Program-made: the position numbers and the translations under genes
Shown here: in pieces, positions 33,943 through 43,079 of the stretch
Numbering within the stretch: the first letter of the stretch is position 1
How the letters are laid out: every line of letters starts with the position of its first letter
DNA from: Pseudomonas japonica
GTDB lineage: Bacteria; Pseudomonadota; Gammaproteobacteria; Pseudomonadales; Pseudomonadaceae
Direction of reading: 5' to 3'
DNA length: 64,000 nt
Assembly (NCBI RefSeq): GCF_900188455.1
Contig: NZ_FZOL01000025.1
Location: 41,814-105,813, forward strand
The notes under the pieces: generated by a model
Told to the model about the DNA's origin: nothing
Database searches by the model: none
The model's input: only the letters and a program-made list of their open reading frames with translations

Positions 33943-34472
33943 CCCATGCACTCGCGCAAGGCAGCCAGGCTGCGTTTGATCCAGGCCTTCACGGTGCCCA
34001 GCGGCGTGTCCAGGCGCCGGGCGATCTGTGCGTGGGACAGGCCGTCGACATAGGCGTGAAGCACACAGGCACGGCGCTCGGGAGCCAGTTGTTCGAGACA
34101 GGCATCCATGCGGCCACTGTGCAATGGGCCATCGCCGGCCACGTCGGGCTCGGCGGCCGCGCCTTCATCGTCGAGGGGCCGGTCGCGCTCGCGGCGGCGC
34201 AGGAAATCCAGGGCCAGGTGCCGGGTGATGCTGAACATCCAGCCGCGTGCGCTGCCGCGTCGGGGATCGAAGGTAGCGGCACGGGTCCAGATGCGCAGGA
34301 AGGCGTCGTGCACCACGTCTTCGGCCAGGGCATTGTCCTTGAGCAGTTGCCGGGCCACGCCCAGCAATTGCGCACCCTCCTCCTCGTAAAGGCGCCGCAG
34401 GGCCTGGCGATCGCCGCGAGCACAGGCGACGAGGTGGGCTTCATGGTCGAAGGTCGGAACGGGTGTGATCAC
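33939..34472 (-). CDS. ECF sigma factor (RskA-partnered)
   Basis: The protein of about 177 residues has region 2 (LRRLYEEEGAQLLGVARQLL, then DVVHDAFLRIW and GWMFSITRHLALDFLRRR) and region 4 (LAPERRACVLHAYVDGLSHA with IARRLDTPLGTVKAWIKRS). The start is uncertain: a GTG at 34472 is preferred because conserved sequence begins soon after it, but no strong ribosome site is seen there. A longer frame from 34640 would run over the preceding gene. It lies downstream of a DUF3455 gene in the same direction. Confidence 0.82.
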   Translation of the reverse strand: MITPVPTFDHEAHLVACARGDRQALRRLYEEEGAQLLGVARQLLKDNALAEDVVHDAFLRIWTRAATFDPRRGSARGWMFSITRHLALDFLRRRERDRPLDDEGAAAEPDVAGDGPLHSGRMDACLEQLAPERRACVLHAYVDGLSHAQIARRLDTPLGTVKAWIKRSLAALRECMG

Positions 34473-34542
34473 AAGCACGGCCGATGGCGGGTGGTGGCGG
34501 ACCAGAGGCAGCGTAGACCACCACACCAACGGCCGCGCTGCA

Positions 34543-35067
34543 TCAGCGGGCGGTCCAGAAAATATAATCGGCCTGGTACCCCACCACTTCGCGCTTGCCC
34601 TTGTCCGCGGTGGTGCAGGCCGTGGCCGGTGCGACGCCACCCTTGAGCGCCACGCGCTGGATGTAGGTCACGCCACTCATGGCGCCCTTGCCCTCGGCCG
34701 GATTGGCCTTGACCAGCTGATACGGCAGGTTGCCAGGACTGGATGGGGCCACCGCGAGCTGGGTGCCGGTAACCTTCGAGCCGTCTTTCGCCTGCCAGGT
34801 GGCGGGCGGGCCGAAGTAGTCGCCGACCGCCTTGCCGCTGCGATCGTTGAGCACGGCCTTGGGCCCGACGAAGACCCACTCGGTCTGCCCGGCCATGTCG
34901 GCCTTGTCGCGGCACTCATAGGTGATTTCGCCAACGCCGGTGGTTTCCAGCGCTACCTTGTGCCCGTCGGGCACCTTGATGCTGTCGGGCACGGCGTTGC
35001 TGGCCTGGGCCAGGCTGCCGAGCAGCAGGCCGGCGGCGAACAGGGCGAAACGCGAAGAAAGGTTCAT
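34543..35067 (-). CDS. DUF3455 secreted protein
   Basis: The 174-residue protein has a signal peptide (residues 1-22, ending AQA) and a DUF3455-like mature domain with ALETTGVGEITYECRDK and TACTTADKGKREVVGYQADY. A conserved Cys pair (one in each of these segments) may form a disulfide. It precedes the ECF sigma gene by 70 bases on the same strand, so it may be a regulon member or signal protein of that system. GGAG lies eight bases before the chosen ATG at 35067. Confidence 0.75.
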   Translation of the reverse strand: MNLSSRFALFAAGLLLGSLAQASNAVPDSIKVPDGHKVALETTGVGEITYECRDKADMAGQTEWVFVGPKAVLNDRSGKAVGDYFGPPATWQAKDGSKVTGTQLAVAPSSPGNLPYQLVKANPAEGKGAMSGVTYIQRVALKGGVAPATACTTADKGKREVVGYQADYIFWTAR

Positions 35068-35176
35068 GGACATCACTCCAGTCGGAAGGGTCGGATAGGC
35101 AGCGTGAAGCTGCTATCCGAACTACGCGGGGCGAGCGCGACTGGATGCAGGCCGATGAAAAAATAAACGCTGGCGC

Positions 35177-35464
35177 TTACAGCCCCAGCTCTTGCGGGGT
35201 CAGCATGTCCGATTCGAAGGCGATCCAGCCGTATTCCAGCTCGGCATGACCGTTGACGATCTCGCCGTAGTAGGTCAGGCCGTTTTCCAGGGTCACGCAG
35301 ATATGGGTCGGGTTGTCCGGAGCGGCCAGGGTGCCGTTGAAATGCACCTTCTTCAGGGTTTCCGACACTGCTTCCAGCGAGATCTGCACGCCAGTGTTCT
35401 CGACGGCTTCGACGTCGTCGCGCTGCTCGGCGCTGATGGTTACGGTGGCGGTGTACTTGTGCAT
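35177..35464 (-). CDS. small conserved protein of unknown function (95 aa)
   Basis: The protein begins MHKYTATVTISAEQRDDVEA and is soluble, acidic and without signal peptide. The regular pattern of beta strands suggests a small single domain. The start at 35464 has CGGAG eight bases upstream. It lies divergent from the CxCxxC protein, 136 bases away. I do not recognise a functional family. Confidence 0.65.
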   Translation of the reverse strand: MHKYTATVTISAEQRDDVEAVENTGVQISLEAVSETLKKVHFNGTLAAPDNPTHICVTLENGLTYYGEIVNGHAELEYGWIAFESDMLTPQELGL

Positions 35465-35600
35465 GCGGGGGCTCCGGAATGGGCGCGATCGAAAGGCCGT
35501 ACAGGATAAGCCAGCCCCGGCCATCACGAAAGCGAGCGCGACACTGCGCGCACTGGTATCGTGCCCGGCTGAATCCGCACGCCCCGCAAAGGAGATGACC

Positions 35601-36038
35601 TTGAGTGCCGATGCCAAACTGACCGGTGACCTGTTCGAAGTCGACAAGCGCCTGAGCCTGAAGCCCGTGGTGGACTTCAACACCTACCTGAGCAATGCCT
35701 TCGGTGACGGCCGTTGCGTCTGCGCGCGCTGCAAGGAAAGCGGCAACGACGAGAGCGCCTATGCCTTCGCCCACACCTTCGAATTCAATGGCATCCCGCT
35801 GAATCGGCGTTTTGCGATCACCACCGCCGCCGACGTACTGGCCAAGCTGAAAAGCGCCTGGCTGTCGTACAACAAGGAAGAGATGCCGGGCAATGGCACC
35901 CTGGACCTGCAGGCGATCAAGACCTTCGTCGAGCCGAGCCTGCAGGTGCGGGTCAAGCCGTTGCTGCTGGCCAGCGGGCTGACCAAGGAGCAGGAAGATG
36001 GCAGCCTGCAACTGATGGCGGTCGGTGATTTCGTGTAA
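35601..36038 (+). CDS. conserved protein with CxCxxC motif, function unknown
   Basis: The protein of about 145 residues carries CVCARC near residue 39, a possible metal site, but only three cysteines are clustered. The start is a judgement. AAGGAG (35589-35594) directly abuts an ATG at 35595, which is too close, while a TTG at 35601 has ideal spacing and gives the sensible N-terminus SADAKLTGDLFEV. Either start leaves the rest unchanged. Its 3' side meets a large palindromic insertion element. Confidence 0.65.
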   Translation: MSADAKLTGDLFEVDKRLSLKPVVDFNTYLSNAFGDGRCVCARCKESGNDESAYAFAHTFEFNGIPLNRRFAITTAADVLAKLKSAWLSYNKEEMPGNGTLDLQAIKTFVEPSLQVRVKPLLLASGLTKEQEDGSLQLMAVGDFV

Positions 36039-36059
36039 GGCTTGAGGGCCCTATCGCTG

Positions 36060-36339
36060 CATGGGTATCTACACAACTTTCTGGCATGAAGATCTACCAG
36101 GAAACTGCATGATTCTGATGCAACACGGTCGGTGTGGGAGCGGATTCATCCGCGATCGGCGGCGAAGCCGTCGTAAATCCAGAATCCCGAATCTGTCAGG
36201 CACACCGGGGACTCAGGTTCTATGGCCGCTTCGCGCCCAATCGCGGATGAATCCGCTCCCACACCGACCACGTTGCACCAAACCTGATGTGGCTTTCCTG
36301 GCGAATCTGGTTCCGCCAGAAGATGTGTAGATACCCATG
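36060..36339. mobile_element. MITE-like palindromic element with 10-bp target duplication
   Basis: This 280-bp element has inverted termini CATGGGTATCTACACA and TGTGTAGATACCCATG and contains two facing REP cores (36132-36156 and 36240-36264). Direct repeats CCTATCGCTG flank it at 36050-36059 and 36340-36349. Removing element plus one repeat restores a perfect palindrome (GAGGGCCCTATCGCTGGC facing GCCAGCGATAGGGCCCTC), so it jumped into an older REP or terminator hairpin. No reading frame is inside, so it must be moved in trans. It fills the 338-base gap before ppnN. Confidence 0.8.
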
Positions 36340-36376
36340 CCTATCGCTGGCAAGCCAGCGATAGGGCCCTCGATGT

Positions 36377-37750
36377 TTATGCAACTACCCGATAACAGGG
36401 CACGTAGGCCGCCCCACCCGGCAACTTCATCCGGTGCTGCTCGACGAACGCCTGCAGCAACTTGTCCAGCGGCCCCATGATCTGCGCATCGCCATGGATC
36501 TCGTACGGTCCGTGCTCCTCGATCAACCTGATGCCCTTGTCCTTGACGTTGCCGGCGACGATCCCGGAAAACGCCCGGCGCAGGTTCGCCGCCAGCTCAT
36601 GCGGCGGCAGCGACCGGCTCAGTTGCAGGCTGGCCATGTTGGCGTGGGTCGGATCGAACGGGCGCTGGAAGCCCTCCTCGATCTTCAGCAGCCAGTTGAA
36701 ATGGAAGGCATCGTTGCGCTCGCGACGGAACTGCTTCACCTGCTTCAGCGCCTCGGTCATCACCCGCGCCACCTCGACCGGGTCGTCGATGATGATCTGG
36801 TACAGGCCCTGCGCCGCCTCGCCCAGGGTCGCGCCGATGAACGCATGCAACTGCTGCAGGAACGGCTCGGCGCTGCGCGGCCCGCTGAGGATCACCGGGA
36901 ACGGCAGGTCGCGGTTGTCCGGGTGCATGAGGATGCCCAGCAGGTAGAGGAACTCCTCGGCGGTGCCGGCGCCGCCGGGGAAGATGATGATGCCGTGGCC
37001 GACGCGGACGAAGGCTTCCAGGCGCTTCTCGATGTCCGGCAGGATCACCAGCTCGTTGACGATCGGATTCGGCGCCTCGGCGGCGATGATTCCGGGTTCG
37101 GTGAGGCCCAGGTAGCGGCCGGTGCTCATGCGCTGCTTGGCATGGGCGATGGTGGCGCCTTTCATCGGCCCCTTCATCACGCCCGGACCGCAACCGGTGC
37201 AGATGTCCAGCTTGCGCAGGCCCAGCTCGTGGCCGACCTTCTTGGTGTACTGGTACTCCTCGCTGCTGATCGAGTGCCCGCCCCAGCACACCACCAGCTT
37301 CGGTTCGACGCCGGAACGCAGGGTGCGCGCGTTGCGCAGCAACTGGAAGACGTAGTCGGTGATGCCCTGGGAGCTGTCCAGGTCGATGTTCAGGCGGTCC
37401 AGCTCGCTTTCGGTGTAGACGATGTCGCGCAGGGCGCTGAAGAGCATCTCCCGGGTGCTGGCGATCATTTCGCCATCGACGAAGGCGTCCGCCGGGGCAT
37501 TCAGCAGTTCCAGGCGCACACCGCGGTCCTGCTGGTGGAAACGGACCTCGAAGTCCTTGTAGGCATCGAGGATGGTCTTGGCATTGTCGACATGGGCGCC
37601 GGTGTTGAGGATCGCCAGGGCGCACTGGCGGAAAAGGCTGTACATGCTGCCCGAGCCGGCCTGGCTCAATTGTTGGACTTCACGTTGGGAAAGCGTCTCC
37701 AGGCTACCTTTGGGGGCGACCGAAGCATTGATTACCTGTCTTTGGGTCAT
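36377..37750 (-). CDS. ppnN: nucleotide 5'-monophosphate nucleosidase (LOG family)
   Basis: The 457-residue protein matches PpnN/YgdH: an N-terminal domain (with SMYSLFRQCALAILNTGAHV), a central Rossmann LOG domain with CTGCGPGVMKGPMKGA and the family PGGAGTAEEFLYLLG motif, and a C-terminal extension. PpnN splits purine and pyrimidine monophosphates into base and ribose phosphate and responds to (p)ppGpp in E. coli. The start at 37750 aligns with the family N-terminus; an in-frame ATG at 37762 is possible. Confidence 0.88.
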   Translation of the reverse strand: MTQRQVINASVAPKGSLETLSQREVQQLSQAGSGSMYSLFRQCALAILNTGAHVDNAKTILDAYKDFEVRFHQQDRGVRLELLNAPADAFVDGEMIASTREMLFSALRDIVYTESELDRLNIDLDSSQGITDYVFQLLRNARTLRSGVEPKLVVCWGGHSISSEEYQYTKKVGHELGLRKLDICTGCGPGVMKGPMKGATIAHAKQRMSTGRYLGLTEPGIIAAEAPNPIVNELVILPDIEKRLEAFVRVGHGIIIFPGGAGTAEEFLYLLGILMHPDNRDLPFPVILSGPRSAEPFLQQLHAFIGATLGEAAQGLYQIIIDDPVEVARVMTEALKQVKQFRRERNDAFHFNWLLKIEEGFQRPFDPTHANMASLQLSRSLPPHELAANLRRAFSGIVAGNVKDKGIRLIEEHGPYEIHGDAQIMGPLDKLLQAFVEQHRMKLPGGAAYVPCYRVVA

Positions 37751-37924
37751 TCTGGATTCCATGCTGTTCGGTGCCGGCGAACGACTGTGGCACCGCTGTT
37801 GTGAACGCCGCACGCGCGGGTCTCGCACCTGTTTGTAACAGGTGCCCGGGCGTCAGGCAAACGCGCCGGGGGTTCACTGAGTATGGACGCATCCGAAGAC
37901 TGTCGATGACTCTTCGTACAGGCT

Positions 37925-39133
37925 TCAGGCCGTCTGGCTGACAGCCTGCCGACGACTGCGGCGAGCGATCAGGCCGTAGCACAGCAGACAACCCAGCCCG
38001 GCGACGGCCAGGGTCAGGCACATCGGCCGCGGCGTGCCATCGGCCAGGGCGCTGACCGCGGCGGAAAAACCCGCGCCGAGGGCGAACTGACAGGCCACCG
38101 CCAGCCCCGCCGCGGCCCCCGCCTGACGCGGGTACAAGGCCAGCAGGCTGGCCACGCAGTTGGCGCCGAGCAGCCCGGTGACACTGACGTAGAGCACCAC
38201 CCAGGCGACGATCAGCCCCAGCCCGCCCCAACCACCGAGCCCAACCGCCAGCAGGCCGAGCGCCGCGACGCCGGCCAGCGAGGCGCCCAGCGCGAGCATG
38301 CGCAGCGGCCCGAGGCGCCCGACGAAACGTGCGTTGATCAGAGTCATGACGATGATCCCGGCGATATTCAGGCCGAACAGCCAAGCGTAGCCGCGGGGGG
38401 AGACGCCGAAATACTCCATGTAGACAAACGGCGAGGCGGTGATGAAGGCGAACATGCCGCCGAAGGCCAGGCCCATGCAGAGGATGTAGCCCAGGGCCAG
38501 CGGCTGCCTGGCGATCTGCCAATAGGCGAGAAAGACCTTGCCCAGCGATTCGCCACGCTGCTCCGGGGCATGGGTCTCGGCGATCTTCAAGGCCGAGGCC
38601 AGCAGGCAGATCGCACAGAACAGCAGCAACGCCAGGAACACCGTGCGCCAGCCGCTCAGGTCCATCAGCAGGCTGCCCAGCAGCGGCGCCACCAGGGTCG
38701 CGAGCATGGTCACCAGGTGCATCAGCGACAGCACTTTCGCCGCTTCGCCCAGGGGGAACAGGTCACGCACGATGGCCCGCGCCAGCACCGACGCCGCCGC
38801 CCCGCCGAGGGCCTGGAAGAAACGCCAGGCCACCAGTTGCTCCACCGAGCCGGCGAACATGCAACCCACCGTCGCCAGCAGGTACAGGCCCATGCCGCCG
38901 AGCAGCAGCGGCCGGCGTCCGTAGCGGTCGGACAGCGGCCCGTAGACCAGCATGCCCAGGCACAGGCCGGCGAGGAACAGGCTGATGGTCAGTTGCACAT
39001 GGGCGGCATCGGCGCCCAGGTCGCTGGCAATGGCCGGCAGGCTGGGCAGGTAGGTGTCGATCGACAGCGGCGCGAAGGCCACCAGCGCGGCGAGCAGGAC
39101 GATCAGCCGCCCCGGATTGGAAGAAGGGGTCAT
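37925..39133 (-). CDS. Bcr/CflA-family MFS drug exporter
   Basis: The 402-residue protein has 12 predicted helices and the Bcr/CflA marks PLSIDTYLPSLPAI (helix 1), GPLSDRYGRRPLLL (loop 2-3) and ARAIVRDLF (helix 5 region). Such proteins export bicyclomycin, chloramphenicol, sulfonamides or peptides; the substrate cannot be told. It is divergent from the OprD porin gene; the A/T-rich 170-base gap presumably holds both promoters. Confidence 0.87.
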   Translation of the reverse strand: MTPSSNPGRLIVLLAALVAFAPLSIDTYLPSLPAIASDLGADAAHVQLTISLFLAGLCLGMLVYGPLSDRYGRRPLLLGGMGLYLLATVGCMFAGSVEQLVAWRFFQALGGAAASVLARAIVRDLFPLGEAAKVLSLMHLVTMLATLVAPLLGSLLMDLSGWRTVFLALLLFCAICLLASALKIAETHAPEQRGESLGKVFLAYWQIARQPLALGYILCMGLAFGGMFAFITASPFVYMEYFGVSPRGYAWLFGLNIAGIIVMTLINARFVGRLGPLRMLALGASLAGVAALGLLAVGLGGWGGLGLIVAWVVLYVSVTGLLGANCVASLLALYPRQAGAAAGLAVACQFALGAGFSAAVSALADGTPRPMCLTLAVAGLGCLLCYGLIARRSRRQAVSQTA

Positions 39134-39307
39134 CGGGGCTCCGGAAACAGGGAAAGATCAGGCATGACGTTAATATCTTAAATTTATTTGGACATCTGCC
39201 AAAAGGACTTCACGACACAAAAGATAACATGTTAACTATAAACCCTGCTCGCCAGAGGCGGGCTTGGCCCTCAGTACGCCAAAACAAAAACAAAAGGTAT
39301 GCCATCG

Positions 39308-40564
39308 ATGTCACGTTCCCGTCGCTATTGCACAGCCGGTGCCGGCCTATGCACCGTTCTCGCTCCCGTTTTCGCCCAGGCCGACTTCATCAAGGACAGC
39401 AAGGGCAGCCTGGAAGCCCGCAACTTCTACTTCAGCCGCGATTTCCGCCAGAGCCATGCGCCGCAGAGCCAGGCGCGGGAGTGGGCCCAGGGCTTCATCC
39501 TGCGCCTGGAATCGGGCTTCACCGAAGGCAGCGTCGGCTTCGGCATCGATGCCCTCGGCGAGCTCGGCGTCAAGCTCGATTCCAGCCGTGACCGCCGCGG
39601 CACCGGCCTGCTGCCTTTCGGCGCCAGCCAGGAACCGGTGGATGACTTCAGCGAACTGGGCCTGACCGCCAAGGCGCGGATCAGCAAGACCACCCTCAAG
39701 CTCGGCACCCTGCAACCGGCCCTGCCGGTGGCGGCGATCAACGACGTGCGCCTGTTGCCGTCGACCTACAGCGGCGGCCTGCTCACCTCCCAGGACATCG
39801 ACGGCCTGACCCTCAACGTCGGACGCCTGGACAAGCAGAACCTGCGCGACTCCTCCAGCAACGACGAAATGAGCTACGCCGGGGTGGAGAGCAGCCACCT
39901 CGACCTCGCCGGCGGGACCTACAGCCTGACCCCGCGCCTGGCCGTGAGCTACTACTACGCGCAGATGCAGGACATCTACCGCCAGCACTACGCCGGCCTG
40001 GTGCACGACCTGCCGCTGGGCGACGGGGTGAACCTGCGCAGCGACCTGCGTTGGTTCGACACCCACGAGAGCGGCCAGGATGCCTTGCGCTCGGCATCCC
40101 GGGTCGACGGCGGCAAGATCGACAACCGCTTCTTCAACGGCATGCTGACCCTGGGCGTTGGCGCGCACAAATTCGGCCTGGGCTACCAGAACCTCTCCGG
40201 CGATGGCGATTTTGCCTACCCGGGGCTGGACCCGTATTCGGTCAACCTGGTCACGGTGAACGTCTTCACCAAGGCCGAGACCGATGCCTGGCAGGCGCGC
40301 TACGACTACAACTTCGCCGGTTTCGGCCTGCCCGGCCTGAGCTTCATGACCCGCTACGTGAACGGCCGGAACATCGAGACGGCGAGCGTCAGCGGCGGCA
40401 AGGAATGGGAACGCGACACCGATATCGCCTATGTGGTGCAGACCGGGCCGCTGAAGAATTTCAGCGTGCGCCTGCGCAATGCGACGTTCCGCTCCAGTGG
40501 AGGGTTGACCACGGATATCGATGAGAACCGGTTGATTCTGGGGTACACCGTGGCGCTGTGGTGA
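39308..40564 (+). CDS. OprD-family outer-membrane porin
   Basis: The 418-residue protein has a signal peptide (ending VFAQA) followed by DFIKDSKGSLEARNFYFSRDF, the hallmark N-terminus of OprD porins, and a beta-barrel ending in LILGYTVALW with a C-terminal aromatic residue. OprD porins admit basic amino acids, small carboxylates or sugars. ATG at 39308 was chosen because AAAAGG is ten bases upstream; an ATG at 39299 has the same AAAAGG almost touching it. Confidence 0.9.
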   Translation: MSRSRRYCTAGAGLCTVLAPVFAQADFIKDSKGSLEARNFYFSRDFRQSHAPQSQAREWAQGFILRLESGFTEGSVGFGIDALGELGVKLDSSRDRRGTGLLPFGASQEPVDDFSELGLTAKARISKTTLKLGTLQPALPVAAINDVRLLPSTYSGGLLTSQDIDGLTLNVGRLDKQNLRDSSSNDEMSYAGVESSHLDLAGGTYSLTPRLAVSYYYAQMQDIYRQHYAGLVHDLPLGDGVNLRSDLRWFDTHESGQDALRSASRVDGGKIDNRFFNGMLTLGVGAHKFGLGYQNLSGDGDFAYPGLDPYSVNLVTVNVFTKAETDAWQARYDYNFAGFGLPGLSFMTRYVNGRNIETASVSGGKEWERDTDIAYVVQTGPLKNFSVRLRNATFRSSGGLTTDIDENRLILGYTVALW

Positions 40565-40638
40565 GCGAAATAAAAGCGTAAATACGGTTTTTATCTTCAA
40601 TTTCTGCACCAGACCGGGGCACAATCGCCAGTCTTTCC

Positions 40639-40743
40639 GGCCTCATCGCGGGCAATGCCCGCTCCCACAAGGTCTTGTGTCGGTCCTTGATATCGAGGAC
40701 AACCCAGAACCTTGTAGGAGCGGGCGTTGCCCGCGATGAAGCC
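40639..40743. repeat. paired inverted REP elements (CGGGCAACGCCCGCTCCCA class)
   Basis: Arms 40639-40672 and 40712-40743 are inverted copies of the class seen at 4.48 kb, between the porin gene and an MFS gene. Confidence 0.88.
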
Positions 40744-40783
40744 CGCACGACCACCACAAAAACCAGCCCTCCCGGACCGCCCC

Positions 40784-41983
40784 ATGACCACAGCCCAGGT
40801 GCCTCCGCCACAGACCACCTTCGACATCCGCCCCCTGCTCTTCGCCCACATGGCCTGCACCATCGCCATGATGGCCTTCGTTTCGCTGATCGGCCCGATC
40901 GCCCATGTCCTGCAACTGGCCCCTTGGCAGGCCGGTGCGGCGATGACCGTGTCCGGGGTGATCTGGATGCTCCTCGCCCGGCCCTGGGGCCGGGCCAGCG
41001 ACCGCTATGGTCGCCGTCGCATCCTCCTGCTCGGCGCCAGCGGCTTCACCCTCGCCTACTGGGCCCTGTGCCTGTTCATCGACGGCGCCCTGCGCTGGCT
41101 GCCACCGGCCTCGATCGCCTTTGCCGGGATGATGCTCGGCCGCGGTGCCATCGGCGCCTTCTACGCCGCCCTGCCGGTGGGCAGCAATGCGCTGATCGCC
41201 GACAACGTCGAGCCACAGCATCGGGCCAGGGCACTGGCCTCGCTGGGCGCGGCCAATGCCGTCGGCCTGGTCCTCGGCCCGGCCCTGGCCGCGCTGCTGG
41301 CGCGCTTCAGCCTCAGCCTGCCGATGTACGCCCTGGCCATCCTGCCGTTGCTGGCGGTGCTGGTGCTGCGCAGCAAGCTGCAGCGTCAGGAACTGCACCT
41401 GGCCCAGCCACCACGCCCGGTGCGCCTGAGCGACCCGCGCCTGCGCCGACCGCTGGTGGTGGCCTTCGTCGCCATGCTCTGCGTGTCCCTGGCGCAGATC
41501 ACCGTTGGTTTCTTCGCCCTCGACCGCCTCGCCCTGGACCCCGGCGCCGCCGCCCAGGCCGCGGGTGTGGCACTGACCATGGTCGGCGTGGCGCTGATCT
41601 GCTCGCAGCTGCTGGTGCGCAAAGTGCAATGGCCGCCACTGCGAATGATCCGCGTCGGTGCCAGCATCGCCGCACTGGGCTTCCTGGTCAGCGCCCTGGC
41701 CGACAGCGCGGCCGTGCTGGCGCTCGGCTACTTCGTCAGCGCCAGCGGCATGGGCTGGGTCTTCCCGGCCTTCGCGGCGCTGGCGGCGAATGCCGTGGAC
41801 GCCTCGGAACAGGGCGCCACCGCCGGCTCCATCGGCGCCGTCCAGGGCCTTGGGGTCGTCGTCGGGCCGCTCGCCGGGACGCTGATCTACACCCTCGATG
41901 CACGACTGCCGTATCTGGTGGCGACGGGCCTGTTGCTGCTGGTGGCGGCGTGGTCGGGCGCACGACAGCCGCCGCCGGCCTGA
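40784..41983 (+). CDS. MFS transporter
   Basis: The 399-residue protein has about 12 helices, the GRASDRYGRRRILL loop 2-3 motif and LGPALAALLARF in helix 5. It resembles drug-efflux or siderophore-export MFS proteins. Start at 40784 was chosen just after the REP pair. There is no regulator coupling visible, although an HTH-cupin regulator follows 92 bases downstream in the same direction. Substrate unknown. Confidence 0.85.
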   Translation: MTTAQVPPPQTTFDIRPLLFAHMACTIAMMAFVSLIGPIAHVLQLAPWQAGAAMTVSGVIWMLLARPWGRASDRYGRRRILLLGASGFTLAYWALCLFIDGALRWLPPASIAFAGMMLGRGAIGAFYAALPVGSNALIADNVEPQHRARALASLGAANAVGLVLGPALAALLARFSLSLPMYALAILPLLAVLVLRSKLQRQELHLAQPPRPVRLSDPRLRRPLVVAFVAMLCVSLAQITVGFFALDRLALDPGAAAQAAGVALTMVGVALICSQLLVRKVQWPPLRMIRVGASIAALGFLVSALADSAAVLALGYFVSASGMGWVFPAFAALAANAVDASEQGATAGSIGAVQGLGVVVGPLAGTLIYTLDARLPYLVATGLLLLVAAWSGARQPPPA

Positions 41984-42075
41984 AACCCGCGCAACCAGTC
42001 GCTTGCAGCCCGTACACAGCCGCCACGAGTGTGTTTTAATGCTTCGCCCATTATTTCTGACACACCAAGGCGGCT

Positions 42076-42624
42076 ATGGACACGGGGACACGACTCAGAC
42101 TGGTGCGTGAACGCAACAAGCTCTCCCAACGGGAATTGGCCCGACGCAGCGGCCTGACCAACTCGACGATCTCGCAGATCGAGCAGAATCGCGTCAGCCC
42201 TTCGGTCAGTTCCCTGAAAAAGCTGCTCGAAGGCATCCCCATGTCGCTCGCGGAGTTCTTCAGTTTCGACGAACCGCCACGGGAAGAACGCTTCGTCTTC
42301 CGCGCCGCCGAACAACCCGACCTGGGTCGCAGCGGCATGCGCATGCTGCTGGTCGGCGCCAGTGTCGAAGGACGGCAGATGCGCATGCTGCGCGAGCTGT
42401 ACGCCCCCGGCGCCGACTCCGGCGAAGAGCCGATCGTCCACGCCGAAGGCGAGGAATGCGGCCTGGTGACCCGTGGCACCATCGAACTGCGCGTCGATGG
42501 CCAGGTGAGCATCCTCAACTCCGGCGACGGCTACTACTTCCCCACCACCCTGCCCCACAGCTTCAAGAACATCGGCCAGGACGAGGCCGAGATCATCAGC
42601 GCCAACACCCCGGCGAACTTCTGA
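42076..42624 (+). CDS. XRE-type HTH regulator with C-terminal cupin domain
   Basis: The 182-residue protein has an N-terminal Cro/XRE helix-turn-helix (RLRLVRERNKLSQRELARRS, TNSTISQIEQNRVSPSVSSL; residues 5-55) and a C-terminal cupin (about 105-180, with EECGLVTRGTIELRVDGQV and LPHSFKNIG). PuuR-like regulators of polyamine or amino-acid catabolism have this form, the cupin binding the effector. Its target genes are not obvious in the window. Confidence 0.87.
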   Translation: MDTGTRLRLVRERNKLSQRELARRSGLTNSTISQIEQNRVSPSVSSLKKLLEGIPMSLAEFFSFDEPPREERFVFRAAEQPDLGRSGMRMLLVGASVEGRQMRMLRELYAPGADSGEEPIVHAEGEECGLVTRGTIELRVDGQVSILNSGDGYYFPTTLPHSFKNIGQDEAEIISANTPANF

Positions 42625-43079
42625 TTCCCCCCGGCGGTCCTTCCACGCGACCGCCGCTCCCGCTCCCCCCCTGACACCAGACACCGACGCCCGCACGCCG
42701 TCGTCTTCGCTGCTGCCCGCGTTTTTCCACAAGCCCTCCACCACGGCTTTTGCCAGACAATCCTACTGACCTGTCAGTCACCTTGTAGCCTTTGAATCCT
42801 GTAGGAAAAGAAATTTGTAGTGCTAGGAAAAAATCACTACAAAACCTGTTGACGCCGTTCGTCGAGCTCTTGCATGATGAGGCCGTCTCCCTGATCGGGA
42901 GCGCTGGCAAGGGTGTTCCAGACGGTTCGAGTGGTTTTCGGGTCGTCCGTGGAGTGGGACTGTCCAAAAGGCAGAGTGAAGAAAGCCCCTGTTGCGATGC
43001 TGCTGTAGCAGCCTTGGTAGTGCGCTACACATGTGGCGCCGGAAGAGAAATCAATACTGAAGAGTCATGGGGGCTTTAA
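42625..43079. other. 455-base intergenic region with promoter-like and hairpin signals
   Basis: No gene is supported here. The first 120 bases are C-rich. The second half holds a 9-base dyad (listed separately) and a promoter-like TTGACG at 42850 followed after 18 bases by CATGAT, both oriented toward the small protein gene at 43080. The leader from there to the start codon would be about 190 bases. Confidence 0.4.
42814..42843. promoter_or_regulatory. inverted repeat TTTGTAGTG...CACTACAAA
   Basis: Perfect 9-base arms at 42814-42822 and 42835-42843 are separated by 12 bases, just upstream of the promoter-like TTGACG. It may be an operator for a dimeric regulator or a terminator-like stem; by eye only. 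Confidence 0.4.
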
